A DNA stretch of 64,000 nucleotides from assembly GCA_964448135.1 (NCBI GenBank), contig CAYUVH010000049.1:62001-126000 (forward strand), read 5' to 3'. The notes below the pieces were generated by a model. It saw only the letters and a program-made list of their open reading frames with translations. It was not told the origin of the DNA and did no database searches. Source of the stretch: CAYUVH01 sp964448135 (lineage in GTDB: Bacteria; Verrucomicrobiota; Verrucomicrobiia; Limisphaerales; UBA8199). Within the stretch, counting starts at the first letter, position 1. Each line of letters begins with the position of its first letter. This document shows, piece after piece, positions 7,778 through 17,376 of this stretch. The translations under genes were made by a program, and so were the position numbers.

Positions 7778-9253
7778 ATGCTTAGGCCATACTCGGGCGA
7801 AAATTGGAACTACGCCACCGCGGCGCATCTGCTGAATCGCGCGGGATTCGGAGGAACTCCCGTCGAAATCGAGCGTCTGGTGGCGCTGGGACCGACGAAG
7901 GCGGTCTCATGGTTCGTTGATTACGAGTCCATACCGGACACCACCGCTGCTCCGGAGTGGGCAAAACCGGACCCGGAACGCGCCGAGAAATACCGCATGG
8001 CGAGGAACGCCACCGAGCAGGAGCGCCGGGCGATGCAGCAGGAGCAGCAAAAGCTCGAGCGCAACCGCATGGTCGAACTGCGCGGCTGGTGGCTGCAACG
8101 GATGGCCACGGGACCGCGGCCGTTGCAGGAAAAGCTGGTGCTGTTCTGGCATGGGCATTTCGCCACCAGCGTGGACAAGGTGAAAGACCCGTATTGCATG
8201 TGGTTGCAGAATGAGCTGTTCCGCCAACAAGCCATGGGCAATTGGCTGGAGATCCTCATCGCCGTCGGCAAGGACCCGGCGATGCTGGTCTGGTTGGACC
8301 AGGCGCAGAGCAAGAAGGAGCATCCGAACGAAAACTTTGCGCGCGAGGTCATGGAGCTCTTCGCGCTGGGCGAAGGACACTACACGGAAAAAGACATCAG
8401 CGAAGGCGCCCGGGCGCTGACCGGGTGGTCGTATGATCGGGTCGCGCAAAAGTTTGTGGACCGGCCCGCCACGCACGACCGCGGAGAGAAAACGATTTTC
8501 GGCAAGCCGGGGAATTACAACGGCGAGGATTTTCTGGAGCTGGTGGTTTCGCAACCGCAGGCGGCGACGTTCATCACGGCGAAGTTGTGGAAGTTCTTTG
8601 CAGGCCAGGAACCTTCGAAGGAATTGAACGCGGCGCTGGCAAGCGCGTTGCGGCGATCGGGGAACAGTTTCAAGCCGGTGATCCGGACGATGTTGCTGAG
8701 CGAGGAATTCTACGCGCCGGAAGTGGTGCGCAATCAGGTCAAGAGCCCGGTGCAATGGCTGGTGAGCAGTGTGCGAGTCCTGGAGCGCGGGCTGCCGCCG
8801 CCGCTGGCGTGCATGGCTTTGACGCGCGGGTTGGGACAGGATTTGTTCGCGCCGCCGAACGTGAAGGGCTGGGATGGCGGCGTGAGCTGGATCACGACGA
8901 ATACCTTGCTGGCGCGTTACAATGAGGCGGCGACGCTGGTGCAGGGCGACGTGGCGCCGATGGCGGGCGCGATCACGCCGAAAAACGGAGCGATGGCGGC
9001 CAATGTCGAGCGGCGAATGCAGAACACGCGCCTGAACGCGGTGGATGTATCGAAGCTTTTCACTGAGAAACAACTGGGCGACAAGGAAGCCTTCGTTGCC
9101 GTCGTGCAGCAGCGGTTGCTACAAGGCCAGCTCAAGCCGGGGCAGCAGAAGGTGTTGCGGGATTTTCTCGACACCCAGAAGAAGCTCGATGAAAACGCGG
9201 CGCGGAATGCCATCCGGTTGGTGATGAGCACGCCGGAATATCAACTCACTTAG
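7778..9253 (+). CDS. DUF1800 family protein
   Basis: 491 residues with the DUF1800 layout: AAHLLNRAGFGGTPVEI at the start, KLVLFWHGHFATS, and ENFAREVMELFALGEGHYTEKDI in the middle, then FLELVVSQPQAATFITAKLWKFF. DUF1800 genes are nearly always paired with a DUF1501 gene in Planctomycetes and Verrucomicrobia, as here (the next gene starts 8 bp after this stop). No biochemical function is established for the pair. No signal peptide is evident. The start ATG follows the divergent nuclease gene by 133 bp. Confidence 0.93.
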   Translation: MLRPYSGENWNYATAAHLLNRAGFGGTPVEIERLVALGPTKAVSWFVDYESIPDTTAAPEWAKPDPERAEKYRMARNATEQERRAMQQEQQKLERNRMVELRGWWLQRMATGPRPLQEKLVLFWHGHFATSVDKVKDPYCMWLQNELFRQQAMGNWLEILIAVGKDPAMLVWLDQAQSKKEHPNENFAREVMELFALGEGHYTEKDISEGARALTGWSYDRVAQKFVDRPATHDRGEKTIFGKPGNYNGEDFLELVVSQPQAATFITAKLWKFFAGQEPSKELNAALASALRRSGNSFKPVIRTMLLSEEFYAPEVVRNQVKSPVQWLVSSVRVLERGLPPPLACMALTRGLGQDLFAPPNVKGWDGGVSWITTNTLLARYNEAATLVQGDVAPMAGAITPKNGAMAANVERRMQNTRLNAVDVSKLFTEKQLGDKEAFVAVVQQRLLQGQLKPGQQKVLRDFLDTQKKLDENAARNAIRLVMSTPEYQLT

Positions 9254-9261
9254 ATTTGTTC

Positions 9262-10593
9262 ATGAAAAACGATTTTCAACTTCGAACCCGGCGTGAGTTC
9301 CTGCGCTCGACTGTATTGGGCGGCGCGCTGTCCTACACCATCCCGTCCTTTCTCGCCAACACCCTTTCCGCCTTGCAGGCCGATGCCGCGGACAAGGCGA
9401 CGCAAATCGTGACCGGCAAGGACAGCACCATCCTGGTGGTGCTCCAAATGGCGGGCGGTAACGACGGGATCAACACGGTCGTACCCTACACGAACGATTT
9501 CTATCACAAGGCACGTCCACGCATCGGTCTCAATGACTCACAGATTCTTAAACTCACCCCCGAGATCGGATTGAACCGTGGGCTTGCCGGCTTCAAGGAG
9601 CTTTATGATTCCGGCCGGCTGTCCGTCATTCAGGGCGTGGGCTACCCGAATCCGAACCGCTCGCATTTCCGCTCGACGGAAATCTGGCAGACGGCTTCCG
9701 ATTCCGAACGTTTTGAGCGTTATGGCTGGCTCGGTCGCTATTTCGACAATGCCTGCGCGGGTAGTGATCCCACCGTCGGTGTGAGCGTGGGCCGGCAATC
9801 GCCGCAGGCATTCGCGGCGAAGCATCCGACGGGAGTCAGCCTGGATAACCCGCAGAATTATCGCTTCATGGCGTCGGGTCGCACTAAGCCGGGCGAACGC
9901 AATGCCACAGAGGTATCTTATCGCAAATTGAACCAGCCCGACGAGGAGATGTCGGAAAACTCGGGCAGCAGCATCGGGTCCATCCATGGCTCCGCCATGC
10001 ACTCCGGCTCGAGCCTGGACTTTCTGGAACGCACTGCGCTCGACGCACAGGTGAGTTCGGACAAGATTCGCGCCATCGCAGATAAATTTGAGAATCAAGC
10101 CACTTACCCGGGCACGCAACTGGCCGGCTCGCTCAAGCTCGTGGCGAAGCTCATTGCCGGCGGTTTGCCGGCGCGGGTGTATTACGTCTCGCAGGGCGGC
10201 TACGACACCCACACCAATCAACTCCCCACGCAGGAGCGGTTGCTGCGCGAGCTGGGCGACAGCCTCAAGGCATTCGTGGATGATTTGACGGCGCAGGGAA
10301 ATTTCTCGCGCGTCATGATCATGACCTTCAGCGAATTCGGTCGCCGGGTGAATGAAAACGCAAGTGGCGGCACCGATCACGGCGCGGCGGCGCCGATGTT
10401 CGTCGTGGGGCCGAAAGTCCGCGCCGGGCTGCAAGGGGAGTATCCGAGCCTCGCGCCCGCCGACCTCTTCCAGGGCGACATCAAATACACGGTGGACTTC
10501 CGGACCGTTTACGCTGGGTTCCTGGAGGAATGGCTCCATACCCCCAGCCAGCCCATTCTGGGCAAAAAGTTCACCCCGCTGGCTTTAGTGTGA
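9262..10593 (+). CDS. DUF1501 family protein with Tat signal
   Basis: 443 residues. The N-terminus TRREFLRSTVLGGALSYTIP is a twin-arginine signal. The body shows DUF1501 features: LVVLQMAGGNDGINTVVPY, GVGYPNPNRSHFRSTEIWQTA, YYVSQGGYDTHTNQ, and MTFSEFGRRVNENASGGTDHGAAAP, which resemble the alkaline-phosphatase/sulfatase-like metal site. ATG at 9262 is chosen; a TTG two codons earlier (9256) is the alternative. It is cotranscribed with DUF1800 just upstream, so the two proteins probably act together in the periplasm or at the envelope. Their substrate is unknown. Confidence 0.92.
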   Translation: MKNDFQLRTRREFLRSTVLGGALSYTIPSFLANTLSALQADAADKATQIVTGKDSTILVVLQMAGGNDGINTVVPYTNDFYHKARPRIGLNDSQILKLTPEIGLNRGLAGFKELYDSGRLSVIQGVGYPNPNRSHFRSTEIWQTASDSERFERYGWLGRYFDNACAGSDPTVGVSVGRQSPQAFAAKHPTGVSLDNPQNYRFMASGRTKPGERNATEVSYRKLNQPDEEMSENSGSSIGSIHGSAMHSGSSLDFLERTALDAQVSSDKIRAIADKFENQATYPGTQLAGSLKLVAKLIAGGLPARVYYVSQGGYDTHTNQLPTQERLLRELGDSLKAFVDDLTAQGNFSRVMIMTFSEFGRRVNENASGGTDHGAAAPMFVVGPKVRAGLQGEYPSLAPADLFQGDIKYTVDFRTVYAGFLEEWLHTPSQPILGKKFTPLALV

Positions 10594-10732
10594 CGCCAGG
10601 TTGGCCTGTAAATTGCGGTATTTGACCGGGGCCACCGGCCCCTCAGAACTCTGCTCATTTCGCGGGGTTTAATCCCTTGGGCGGACGCGCTCGCTTGAGA
10701 CGGCCGCCTGTTGTAGTTTGAGTGACAGACGA

Positions 10733-11386
10733 ATGAACAAGTCATCGCGATTCGCGGTTGGTGCGGCCGTCCTGTGTGTCGTGGCTGCAGTCGGCTTGTT
10801 TTTTTTCTGGCTGACGAGCGGCGGCCCGGCGCCCAAGCCCGTGCCGGATACCGTTGAAATAGGCCCGGCGGACTCCGCTAAACCGGCGTCCACGGCACCG
10901 GTTGCGCCACCACGCACGCGGCCGCAACCACCGCAACCGAACCAAGTGACGGTTACCGCCCCGGCGGAGGTGGATACAAACTGGGAATCGCGGGTGGAGA
11001 ATATTCTGTCCAGCGAGACCGAAGATATCCCGACCAAGGCAAAGCAGATGCTGGAAATATTTCCTCACGTGCCCGAGGAATCAAAACCGGAAGTCGCCGA
11101 GCACCTGGCCAATCTTACGCCGGACGAAATGTATCAGGGGGTCGGGGACCTGTTCGCAGATCCGAAGCAGCCGCCGGAAATCCTCGAAGTGTTCATGCAC
11201 GATATTCTGAACCGGCCGAACAGCGTGAAGCTGCCGGAATTACTTCGCGTGGCGCAGGCGCCGGAACATCCCAAAGCTGGTGAGGCGCGGGAAGTGCTGA
11301 CGCTTTTCCTCGAGGAGGATTATGGCTCCGATTGGCAGAAATGGCAGACGGCGACCGACTCGTGGCTGCAGAATAATCCGGATTGA
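10733..11386 (+). CDS. Membrane-anchored hypothetical protein with Pro-rich linker
   Basis: 217 residues from ATG 10733 (a TTG 15 bases upstream also opens the frame). A single N-terminal helix (FAVGAAVLCVVAAVGLFFFWL) is followed by a Pro/Ala/Thr-rich linker to about residue 75. The last 140 residues are helical and acidic (KAKQMLEIFPHVPEESKPEV, LTPDEMYQGVGDLFADPKQP, AREVLTLFLEEDYGSDWQKW), with the feel of a short HEAT/TPR-like repeat scaffold. No family is recognised. It follows DUF1501 after a 139-bp gap without evident terminator. Confidence 0.7.
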   Translation: MNKSSRFAVGAAVLCVVAAVGLFFFWLTSGGPAPKPVPDTVEIGPADSAKPASTAPVAPPRTRPQPPQPNQVTVTAPAEVDTNWESRVENILSSETEDIPTKAKQMLEIFPHVPEESKPEVAEHLANLTPDEMYQGVGDLFADPKQPPEILEVFMHDILNRPNSVKLPELLRVAQAPEHPKAGEAREVLTLFLEEDYGSDWQKWQTATDSWLQNNPD

Positions 11387-11456
11387 ATCTACGGGCGCTT
11401 GACGGAGGGACGCGAACTGAGGAGCTTGGGCCGATGAATTTGGGCTCCAAGCTCGC

Positions 11457-12323
11457 ATGAAGATCATCACCGACTCAATCTCCACGGAATACACCAGTCC
11501 TGGGCATCCGGAACGACCGGCCCGGATCACTGCCACGGTGTCGCGGCTAAAGAATCAGAAGGAAATCCCGGTGGAATGGGCGAAGCCGGGCCGGGCGACG
11601 GATGTGGAATTGCTGCGAGCGCACACGCCGGAACATCTGGCGCGATTGCTTGAACCGCATGATTTTGATGCCGACACGCCGGCGTATCCGCGCATCGCGG
11701 AAATCGCACTCGCATCGGCGGGGGCCGGCTTGGCCGCGGCGAGGGGAGCGTTGAAGGGCGAAAAAGTGTTCAGCTTGATGCGACCGCCGGGCCATCACGC
11801 GACGCGGCGGCAGGCGATGGGGTTTTGTTACCTGAGCAATATCGCCATCGCGGCGCTCGACGCCCTGCAGAACGGGGCAAAGAAAGTGGCGGTGTTCGAT
11901 TTCGACGTGCATCACGGCAACGGGACCGAGGACGTCTTGCTCAACAAGGAAGGCACTGCGTTCTACTCGATCCACCAGTTTCCCTGTTATCCGGGTACGG
12001 GCCAGCGAAACGCCGGGAAGAATTGCTTCAACTATCCCGTCCCGCCGCAGACGCCGCGGGGGGAGTATCGCGCGATATTTACAAGCGCGATCAAGCAAAT
12101 GAAGTCATTCAAACCGGACCTGGTGCTGGTTTCGGCCGGATTCGACGCTTACGCGCGCGATCCGCTCGCGCAGGAGACATTGGAGGCCGCGGATTTCAAT
12201 TGGCTGGGACAAATACTGGGCGGCCTCGGCGTGCCCGTCGCCAGCCTGCTGGAAGGCGGATATAGCGATGATCTGCCCGAGCTGATACTGGCGTACTTGA
12301 GGGGGATTGAGGAAGGGAAGTAA
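11457..12323 (+). CDS. Histone-deacetylase-family (class II) deacetylase
   Basis: 288 residues, the length of bacterial acetoin-utilisation/HDAC-like enzymes. Zinc-site signatures are all present: RPPGHHATRRQAMGFCYLSN, DFDVHHGNGTEDV, LVSAGFDAYARDPLA and the terminal LLEGGY. These enzymes remove acyl groups from amines (acetyl-lysine, acetylpolyamines or other small amides); the natural substrate here is not evident. It starts at ATG 11457 and its stop is 3 bp before the tatD start, so the two are cotranscribed. Confidence 0.92.
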   Translation: MKIITDSISTEYTSPGHPERPARITATVSRLKNQKEIPVEWAKPGRATDVELLRAHTPEHLARLLEPHDFDADTPAYPRIAEIALASAGAGLAAARGALKGEKVFSLMRPPGHHATRRQAMGFCYLSNIAIAALDALQNGAKKVAVFDFDVHHGNGTEDVLLNKEGTAFYSIHQFPCYPGTGQRNAGKNCFNYPVPPQTPRGEYRAIFTSAIKQMKSFKPDLVLVSAGFDAYARDPLAQETLEAADFNWLGQILGGLGVPVASLLEGGYSDDLPELILAYLRGIEEGK

Positions 12324-12326
12324 CCG

Positions 12327-13133
12327 ATGCAGAAGTTTTACGACACTCATTGCCATTTGGGCTTCAAGGATTTCGACGCGGACCTGGCCGACGTGGTTCA
12401 GCGCGCGCAAGCGGCGGGAATCACGCGCATGATAACCATCGGGACCACGCTGGAGAGCAGCCGGCGGGCGGTGGAAATTGCGGAGCAGTTTCCGAATGTC
12501 TTCGCCGTGGTTGGCTGGCATCCGTCGTATGTGACCGAAGCGCCGGCGGATTTGCGAGCGGAGTTGCGCGAGCTGGCGCGGCATCCGCGCGTGGTGGCCT
12601 TGGGCGAGACGGGCCTGGATTACCATCGGCTGCCGAGCAAGAAGCCGGAGTTCACTGTTGCCGACGACGAAGCGTACAAGCGCCGGCAGGCGGAGTTGTT
12701 CCAGCAGCATTTGGAAGTGGCGACGGAATTGGGATTGAACGTGGTCATCCATCAGCGCGATTGCCTGGCGGATTTGACCGCACAGTTCGAGCCTTTCAAA
12801 GGCAAATTGCGCGGGGTGTTTCATTGTTTTTCCGAGGATGCCGCCACGATGCGGCGCATCCTGGACTGGGGATCGCTCGTGAGCTTTACCGGCATGGTCA
12901 CGTTCAAGGGCGCGCAAAAGGTGCGCGAGACGCTGGCGGAGACGCCGCTGAACGGATTCATGCTCGAGACGGATTGCCCGTTTCTGGCGCCGACTCCCTT
13001 TCGCGGAAAGCGTTGCGAGCCTGCCTACGTCACAGAGACGGCAGCGCTGGTGGCCCAGGTGAAAGGCTGCACGCTCGAAGAATTGAGCGCGGCGACCAGT
13101 GCGACGGCGGACAGCTTTTTCCGGCGGCGTTGA
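12327..13133 (+). CDS. tatD: TatD family metal-dependent deoxyribonuclease
   Basis: 268 residues with the TatD/YcfH amidohydrolase-fold metal ligands in order: DTHCHLGF, VALGETGLDYH, VVIHQRD, GVFHCFSE and LETDCPFLAP. These proteins are 3'-5' exonucleases implicated in DNA repair and quality control. The chain is slightly longer than E. coli TatD and has a family-typical insert (SKKPEFTVADDEAYKRRQAE). It sits 3 bp after the deacetylase gene. It ends only 3 bp from the convergent LD-carboxypeptidase gene. Confidence 0.93.
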   Translation: MQKFYDTHCHLGFKDFDADLADVVQRAQAAGITRMITIGTTLESSRRAVEIAEQFPNVFAVVGWHPSYVTEAPADLRAELRELARHPRVVALGETGLDYHRLPSKKPEFTVADDEAYKRRQAELFQQHLEVATELGLNVVIHQRDCLADLTAQFEPFKGKLRGVFHCFSEDAATMRRILDWGSLVSFTGMVTFKGAQKVRETLAETPLNGFMLETDCPFLAPTPFRGKRCEPAYVTETAALVAQVKGCTLEELSAATSATADSFFRRR

Positions 13134-13136
13134 ATT

Positions 13137-14090
13137 TTACTTCACGACCGCTTCTGGGATCAGGAGGTCGCCTTTGTTGGCATCGAGGATGACGCGCGCG
13201 CCGACGGGCAGGGTGGCGTTGTGCCGGATGTGGCCGAACGGCAATCCTTCGACGACGGGAACTTTGAGCGGGCCGAGGCGGTCGCGCATTACGTCGGTCA
13301 TGGTCTGGCGAAATTCCTTGCTCGTCCTCGCTTTCGGATCGAAGCAACCGCTGTTGATGCCGATGGCGATCCCGGCGACCTGCTGCAGCAATCCCGCATT
13401 CAGCATATGGGTGAGCATGCGGTCGAAGCGGTATGGCGGCTCATCCAAGTCTTCCAGAAAGAGAATCGCGCCCTTGAAGGAGAGCTGATACGGAGTGCCC
13501 AAGGTCGCGCAGACGAGGGTGATATTACCGCCGATAAGCGGCCCGCTGGCGATCCCGCGCCGGATGATCGTAACCGGCTTCTTCGGCGCTCCGCGAGAGA
13601 TGCTGCCGGGAGCGACCGGTTTCGTGAGCATGTCGAGAAAGCTGCGGATCGTGAATTTCGGGCAATCGGGCAGGATGAAATCAGAATTCAGCATCGGCCC
13701 GTGAAACGAAATCAGACCTGAGTTCTTGAGAAACGCGGTGTGCAGCGAAGTAATATCGCTGTAGCCGATGAAGATTTTCGGATTCGCGCGAATCTTCGCG
13801 TAATCGAGCAGGGGGAGCAGCCGTGAAGAACCGTAGCCGCCCCGAACACAAAGAATGGCGCGCACGGAGTGGTCGGTGAACATGTTCATCACATCGGCGG
13901 CGCGGTCGCGGTCGCTGCCGGCGAGAAAGCCCCAGCGCTTGCGGACATTGCGGGCAAGCTTGGCTTTGAAGCCGAGCGCCTCGATGGCGGCGATGGATTT
14001 ATCTATGGCTTTGGGATCGGGCGGCGCGCTCGCCGGCGCGATCACCCCGATGGTTTCCCCCGGACTCAGACGGACTGGCTTGATAGGCAT
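13137..14090 (-). CDS. LD-carboxypeptidase (peptidase family S66)
   Basis: 317 residues. Family S66 (LdcA/MccF) signatures: IGVIAPASAP at the N-terminus, CVRGGYGSSRLLPLLD with the nucleophile Ser, FIGYSDITSLHTAFL, FLEDLDEPPYRFDRML with a catalytic Glu region, and GLPFGHIRHNATLPVGA with the catalytic His. The enzyme trims the terminal D-alanine from L,D-tetrapeptides in muropeptide recycling; some members instead inactivate microcin C-like peptides. No signal peptide, so cytosolic. It lies just downstream of the Wsp-like operon, 60 bp after its last gene, on the same strand. Confidence 0.9.
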   Translation of the reverse strand: MPIKPVRLSPGETIGVIAPASAPPDPKAIDKSIAAIEALGFKAKLARNVRKRWGFLAGSDRDRAADVMNMFTDHSVRAILCVRGGYGSSRLLPLLDYAKIRANPKIFIGYSDITSLHTAFLKNSGLISFHGPMLNSDFILPDCPKFTIRSFLDMLTKPVAPGSISRGAPKKPVTIIRRGIASGPLIGGNITLVCATLGTPYQLSFKGAILFLEDLDEPPYRFDRMLTHMLNAGLLQQVAGIAIGINSGCFDPKARTSKEFRQTMTDVMRDRLGPLKVPVVEGLPFGHIRHNATLPVGARVILDANKGDLLIPEAVVK

Positions 14091-14150
14091 CGGAAGGTTG
14101 TGCCTTGGGACGAGGGAAGTCTCAAGGAGAAAACTGAAATTGCGAATGGT

Positions 14151-16352
14151 CTACGCCGAAGCCGAGCCCGCCGCGGTGGCTTGTCCGGTGGCCTGGTTCT
14201 TCCAGGCGCGCGTGGGGCCCCAGCGTTCGATGGCGGTCTGAATTTCGCTCACCCGCACCGGCTTGGAAATGTAATCGTCCATCCCCGCATCGAGGCATTT
14301 TTCGCGGTCACCGATTAGGGCGTTGCCGGTCATGGCGACGATGCGCGGGCGTTTCTCGGCGGGCCAGCGACGCACGATCTGGCGCGCGGCTTCGAGGCCG
14401 TCCATCTCAGGCATCTGCACATCCAGGAACAGCAGATCGTAAGGCTTTTGCTCCAGGGCCTTGAGGACTTCCAGGCCATTGTTCGCGAGATCAGCGTGGT
14501 AGCCGAGTTTGTTCAGGACGCTGAGGCCGACTTTTTGATTGATGGGATTGTCGTCCGCGAGCAGCAGCCGGAGCGGCAGGCGTCGCCCGAGGGTGGAATC
14601 GAGCACCGGCGTGAGTGGCGCTTTCTTCTCGCGGTGCAGTTGCACGCGCAAGGCACGGCAGAGAGCGTCCAGGAGCTGCGCCGGCCGCACCGGCTTGTAA
14701 ACCGGGATGGTGATTCCGAGTTCGGCCGCGCGCGAATCATCCGGCCGAAAATGCGTGGCCGTCAGCAGCAGGATCGGGAGATTGCGGCCGGCCGTCCGGC
14801 TGCGGATTTCCTCGGCCAGGGTGAGGCCGTCAAGGTCAGGCAGGTCCTGGTCGATCAGCACCACGTCCAACGCATTTCCTTCGCTAATGCGATGCAGGGC
14901 GTCCCGGCTGTTGGCAGCCGTCGCGACGTGCAAACCCCATTGCCCGGCGCGATGCGAAATGATCCGCTGGTTGGTCGGGTTGTCCTCCACCAGCAACAAG
15001 CGCTTGCCATTCAGGGGTGCCTGCGGGCCCAGCCACGCGGCGGGAGTGGTTGAGGCGGGAGCGCGCGCGGTGACGGTAAAGTGAAAGGTCGCGCCCTTGC
15101 CGGCATCGCTGTCCACCCAGATCTTGCCGCCCATTAATTCCGTCAGCCGTTTGCAGATCGCGAGGCCTAGGCCCGTGCCGCCGTACTGCCGGGTCGTGGA
15201 GGCGTCCACCTGCTGGAATGATTTGAACAGCCGGTCCTGGCGATCCAGCGGAATTCCAATCCCGGTGTCGCGCACGGAAAAATGCAACATCCACTGTTCC
15301 GGATGCCGCAGAAAGTCCGTATCCTTGGTCAGCCCCGGCCGGGGCGAGCGTGGACTCCGGCTGGCGGGCACGACTTCCAGGACGACTTCTCCCTGGTGGG
15401 TGAATTTGATGGCATTGCCAATCAGGTTCACGATGATCTGCCGCAACCGCGTCACATCGCTCACCAGAATGCGCGGCACGGCGTCGTCGACAATATACGC
15501 GAGGTCGAGCTTCTTCTCGGCCGCCTTGGGCGCGAGCAAATCGAGGGCCTCCTCGATGCAGGTGTGAATCTCAAAGGGATGATTCTCCAATTCGAGTTTG
15601 CCGGATTCGATTTTGGAAAAATCCAGAATGTCGTTGATGATCGTCAGCAACGCGTCCGCGCTGCTGCGGGTGGCTTCGACATAGTCCCGCTGCTCGTCAG
15701 TGAGCTCGGTGTCGCGGAGCAGGGAAGTCATGCCCAGCACGCCGTTCATCGGCGTGCGGATTTCATGGCTCATGTTGGCCAGGAACTGCGACTTGGCATG
15801 CGTCGCCTCCTCGAGTTTCTGGTTGAGCGAAATCAGCGCCGCGTTGTTCTCGATCAACTGCTGCTGGCTTTCGCGCAGGGCACGATAGGCGGCGTCACGC
15901 TGGACAAGATTAATGTAAGCCCGCGAGTGATAGCGAATGCGCGCAATCAACTCCACGCGGTCCGGGAGCTTCACCAAATAATCGTTTGCCCCCAGGCTGA
16001 AGGCCTGGCCTTTGATCTGCGGATTCTCGTTGGTGGAGAGAACGATGATGGGAATGTCCCGCGTGCCCGCGTTGGTGCGGTACTGGCTGACGAGCGAAAG
16101 CCCGTCAATTCCCGGCATGACCAGGTCCTGCAAAATGACGGTGGGCCGGATTTGATTTGCCACGGCGACCGCCTGGCGCGCGTCCGCGCAGTAATGGAAA
16201 TCAATATCGCCCTGGTTGGCCAGTGAACGGCGCACCGCCTCGCAAACCATGGCTTGGTCATCCACCAGCAACACCATGGCATGAGCGTCCGGCGGCAGCG
16301 CGAGCGAATCAGCGGAGCGGGAAGTCGGTGGATTGGGGCGTGGCTCACTCAT
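14151..16352 (-). CDS. Hybrid histidine kinase with WspR-like receiver (REC-HisKA-HATPase-REC-REC)
   Basis: 733 residues. Residues about 25-140 are a receiver with phospho-acceptor D76 in VILQDLVMPGIDG. This receiver and its linker (ANDYLVKLPD, RIRYHSRAYINL, QRDAAYRALRESQQQL) look strikingly like Pseudomonas WspR as I remember it. Where WspR has GGDEF, this protein has a HisKA domain (H196 in FLANMSHEIRTPMNGVLG), a HATPase (GTGLGLAICKRLTELMGGKI) and two more receivers (VLIDQDLPDLDG; LLFLDVQMPEMDGLEA). It overlaps cheB by 8 bases as the last gene of the operon, so it is probably the output regulator, passing signal into a phosphorelay rather than making c-di-GMP. No DNA-binding domain is seen. 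Confidence 0.9.
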   Translation of the reverse strand: MSEPRPNPPTSRSADSLALPPDAHAMVLLVDDQAMVCEAVRRSLANQGDIDFHYCADARQAVAVANQIRPTVILQDLVMPGIDGLSLVSQYRTNAGTRDIPIIVLSTNENPQIKGQAFSLGANDYLVKLPDRVELIARIRYHSRAYINLVQRDAAYRALRESQQQLIENNAALISLNQKLEEATHAKSQFLANMSHEIRTPMNGVLGMTSLLRDTELTDEQRDYVEATRSSADALLTIINDILDFSKIESGKLELENHPFEIHTCIEEALDLLAPKAAEKKLDLAYIVDDAVPRILVSDVTRLRQIIVNLIGNAIKFTHQGEVVLEVVPASRSPRSPRPGLTKDTDFLRHPEQWMLHFSVRDTGIGIPLDRQDRLFKSFQQVDASTTRQYGGTGLGLAICKRLTELMGGKIWVDSDAGKGATFHFTVTARAPASTTPAAWLGPQAPLNGKRLLLVEDNPTNQRIISHRAGQWGLHVATAANSRDALHRISEGNALDVVLIDQDLPDLDGLTLAEEIRSRTAGRNLPILLLTATHFRPDDSRAAELGITIPVYKPVRPAQLLDALCRALRVQLHREKKAPLTPVLDSTLGRRLPLRLLLADDNPINQKVGLSVLNKLGYHADLANNGLEVLKALEQKPYDLLFLDVQMPEMDGLEAARQIVRRWPAEKRPRIVAMTGNALIGDREKCLDAGMDDYISKPVRVSEIQTAIERWGPTRAWKNQATGQATAAGSASA

Positions 16353-17376
16353 GCCGCTTGGGAAGGGAAGGGATCAGCCGGACCAGTCGCGGACCGATTT
16401 GTTCGAGGGCGAGAACCTCCCGCGCCGCGCTGAGTTGCGCCGCGGCGCGCGGCATGCCGTACACCGCGCTCGTGGACTCATCCTGGGCAATTGTGTAATG
16501 GCCTTTTTTCTGAAGCAGCCGCAATCCTTCGGCCCCGTCGCGGCCCATGCCCGTGAGCAACACCCCGGTGGCATCCGTCTTCCAGTGGCGCTCGACGCTA
16601 CGGAAAAAAACATCAATGCACGGATGGCAGACGGCGTCCACCGGCGAAGGCGTATAAACCAGCCGGGAGGAAGAGTTCAGGATCAAATGTTCGTTTCGTC
16701 CGGCGATCAGCACGGTGCCTGGCTTGGGTCGGTCGCCCGGTTGGGCGATGCGCACGCTCAAATGCGTATGCGAATCCAGCCAGTGCGCGAGCCCGGGCGC
16801 GAATTCTGGGTCCATGTGCTGGACCACCACGATGCCCGCCGGAAAATCCGCCGGCAAAGACCTCAGCAGCCGGGCCAGCGCCGCGGGCCCACCCGCGGAA
16901 GCGCCGATCGCCACGAGGTGTTCGCGGCGGGCCATGGATAGGCGGGCCAGCGCGTTCGGCGCGCCTGGGTGGCTCGCCGCCACACCGAGCAACTTGCGGA
17001 TGTTCTCCACCTTGCTGCGCAGAGCGCGGGTGCCCGAGCCGGGGCCGGAAGTGGTAAGCGTGGGAGTGTTGGTGGCGTCCAGCGCGCCGGCACCCATCGC
17101 CGCGAAAACCTTCGGCGCCTGATCCTCCACGCTCGCGGTGACCACCATGATGGCGCAGGGGCTGCATTGCATGATTCGTCGCGTGGCCTCGATGCCGTCC
17201 ATCCGCGGCATGATGAGGTCCATCAGGATGAGATCGGGAGTATCGCGCGCCGCCAGCTCGACCGCTTCATGGCCGTCCCCCGCGGTCCACGCCAACTGGT
17301 GACCGCTATCGGGAATGACGGCTCGGCGCGTGGCTTCCACTGCGAGGCGGACATCGTTGACAATGGCGATTCTCAC
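16345..17376 (-). CDS. wspF: CheB/WspF-type chemoreceptor methylesterase
   Basis: 343 residues: an N-terminal receiver (DLILMDLIMPRMDGIEATR) joined to a CheB methylesterase/deamidase domain. The catalytic Ser-His-Asp triad is visible in AIGASAGGPAALA, VVQHMDPEFAPGLA and LLTGMGRDGAEGLR. It removes methyl groups from glutamates on the chemoreceptor, resetting its activity. It overlaps cheA by 4 bases (ATGA) and the output kinase gene by 8. Oddly, no CheR methyltransferase (WspC) is encoded in the operon, so its substrate methyl groups would have to come from a CheR elsewhere, or it acts as a deamidase. Confidence 0.93.
   Translation of the reverse strand: MRIAIVNDVRLAVEATRRAVIPDSGHQLAWTAGDGHEAVELAARDTPDLILMDLIMPRMDGIEATRRIMQCSPCAIMVVTASVEDQAPKVFAAMGAGALDATNTPTLTTSGPGSGTRALRSKVENIRKLLGVAASHPGAPNALARLSMARREHLVAIGASAGGPAALARLLRSLPADFPAGIVVVQHMDPEFAPGLAHWLDSHTHLSVRIAQPGDRPKPGTVLIAGRNEHLILNSSSRLVYTPSPVDAVCHPCIDVFFRSVERHWKTDATGVLLTGMGRDGAEGLRLLQKKGHYTIAQDESTSAVYGMPRAAAQLSAAREVLALEQIGPRLVRLIPSLPKRHE

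Noticed and set aside
7907..9073. 388-residue open frame antisense to the DUF1800 gene
   Set aside because: Arg/His-rich shadow of a real gene with no start signal or family wording.
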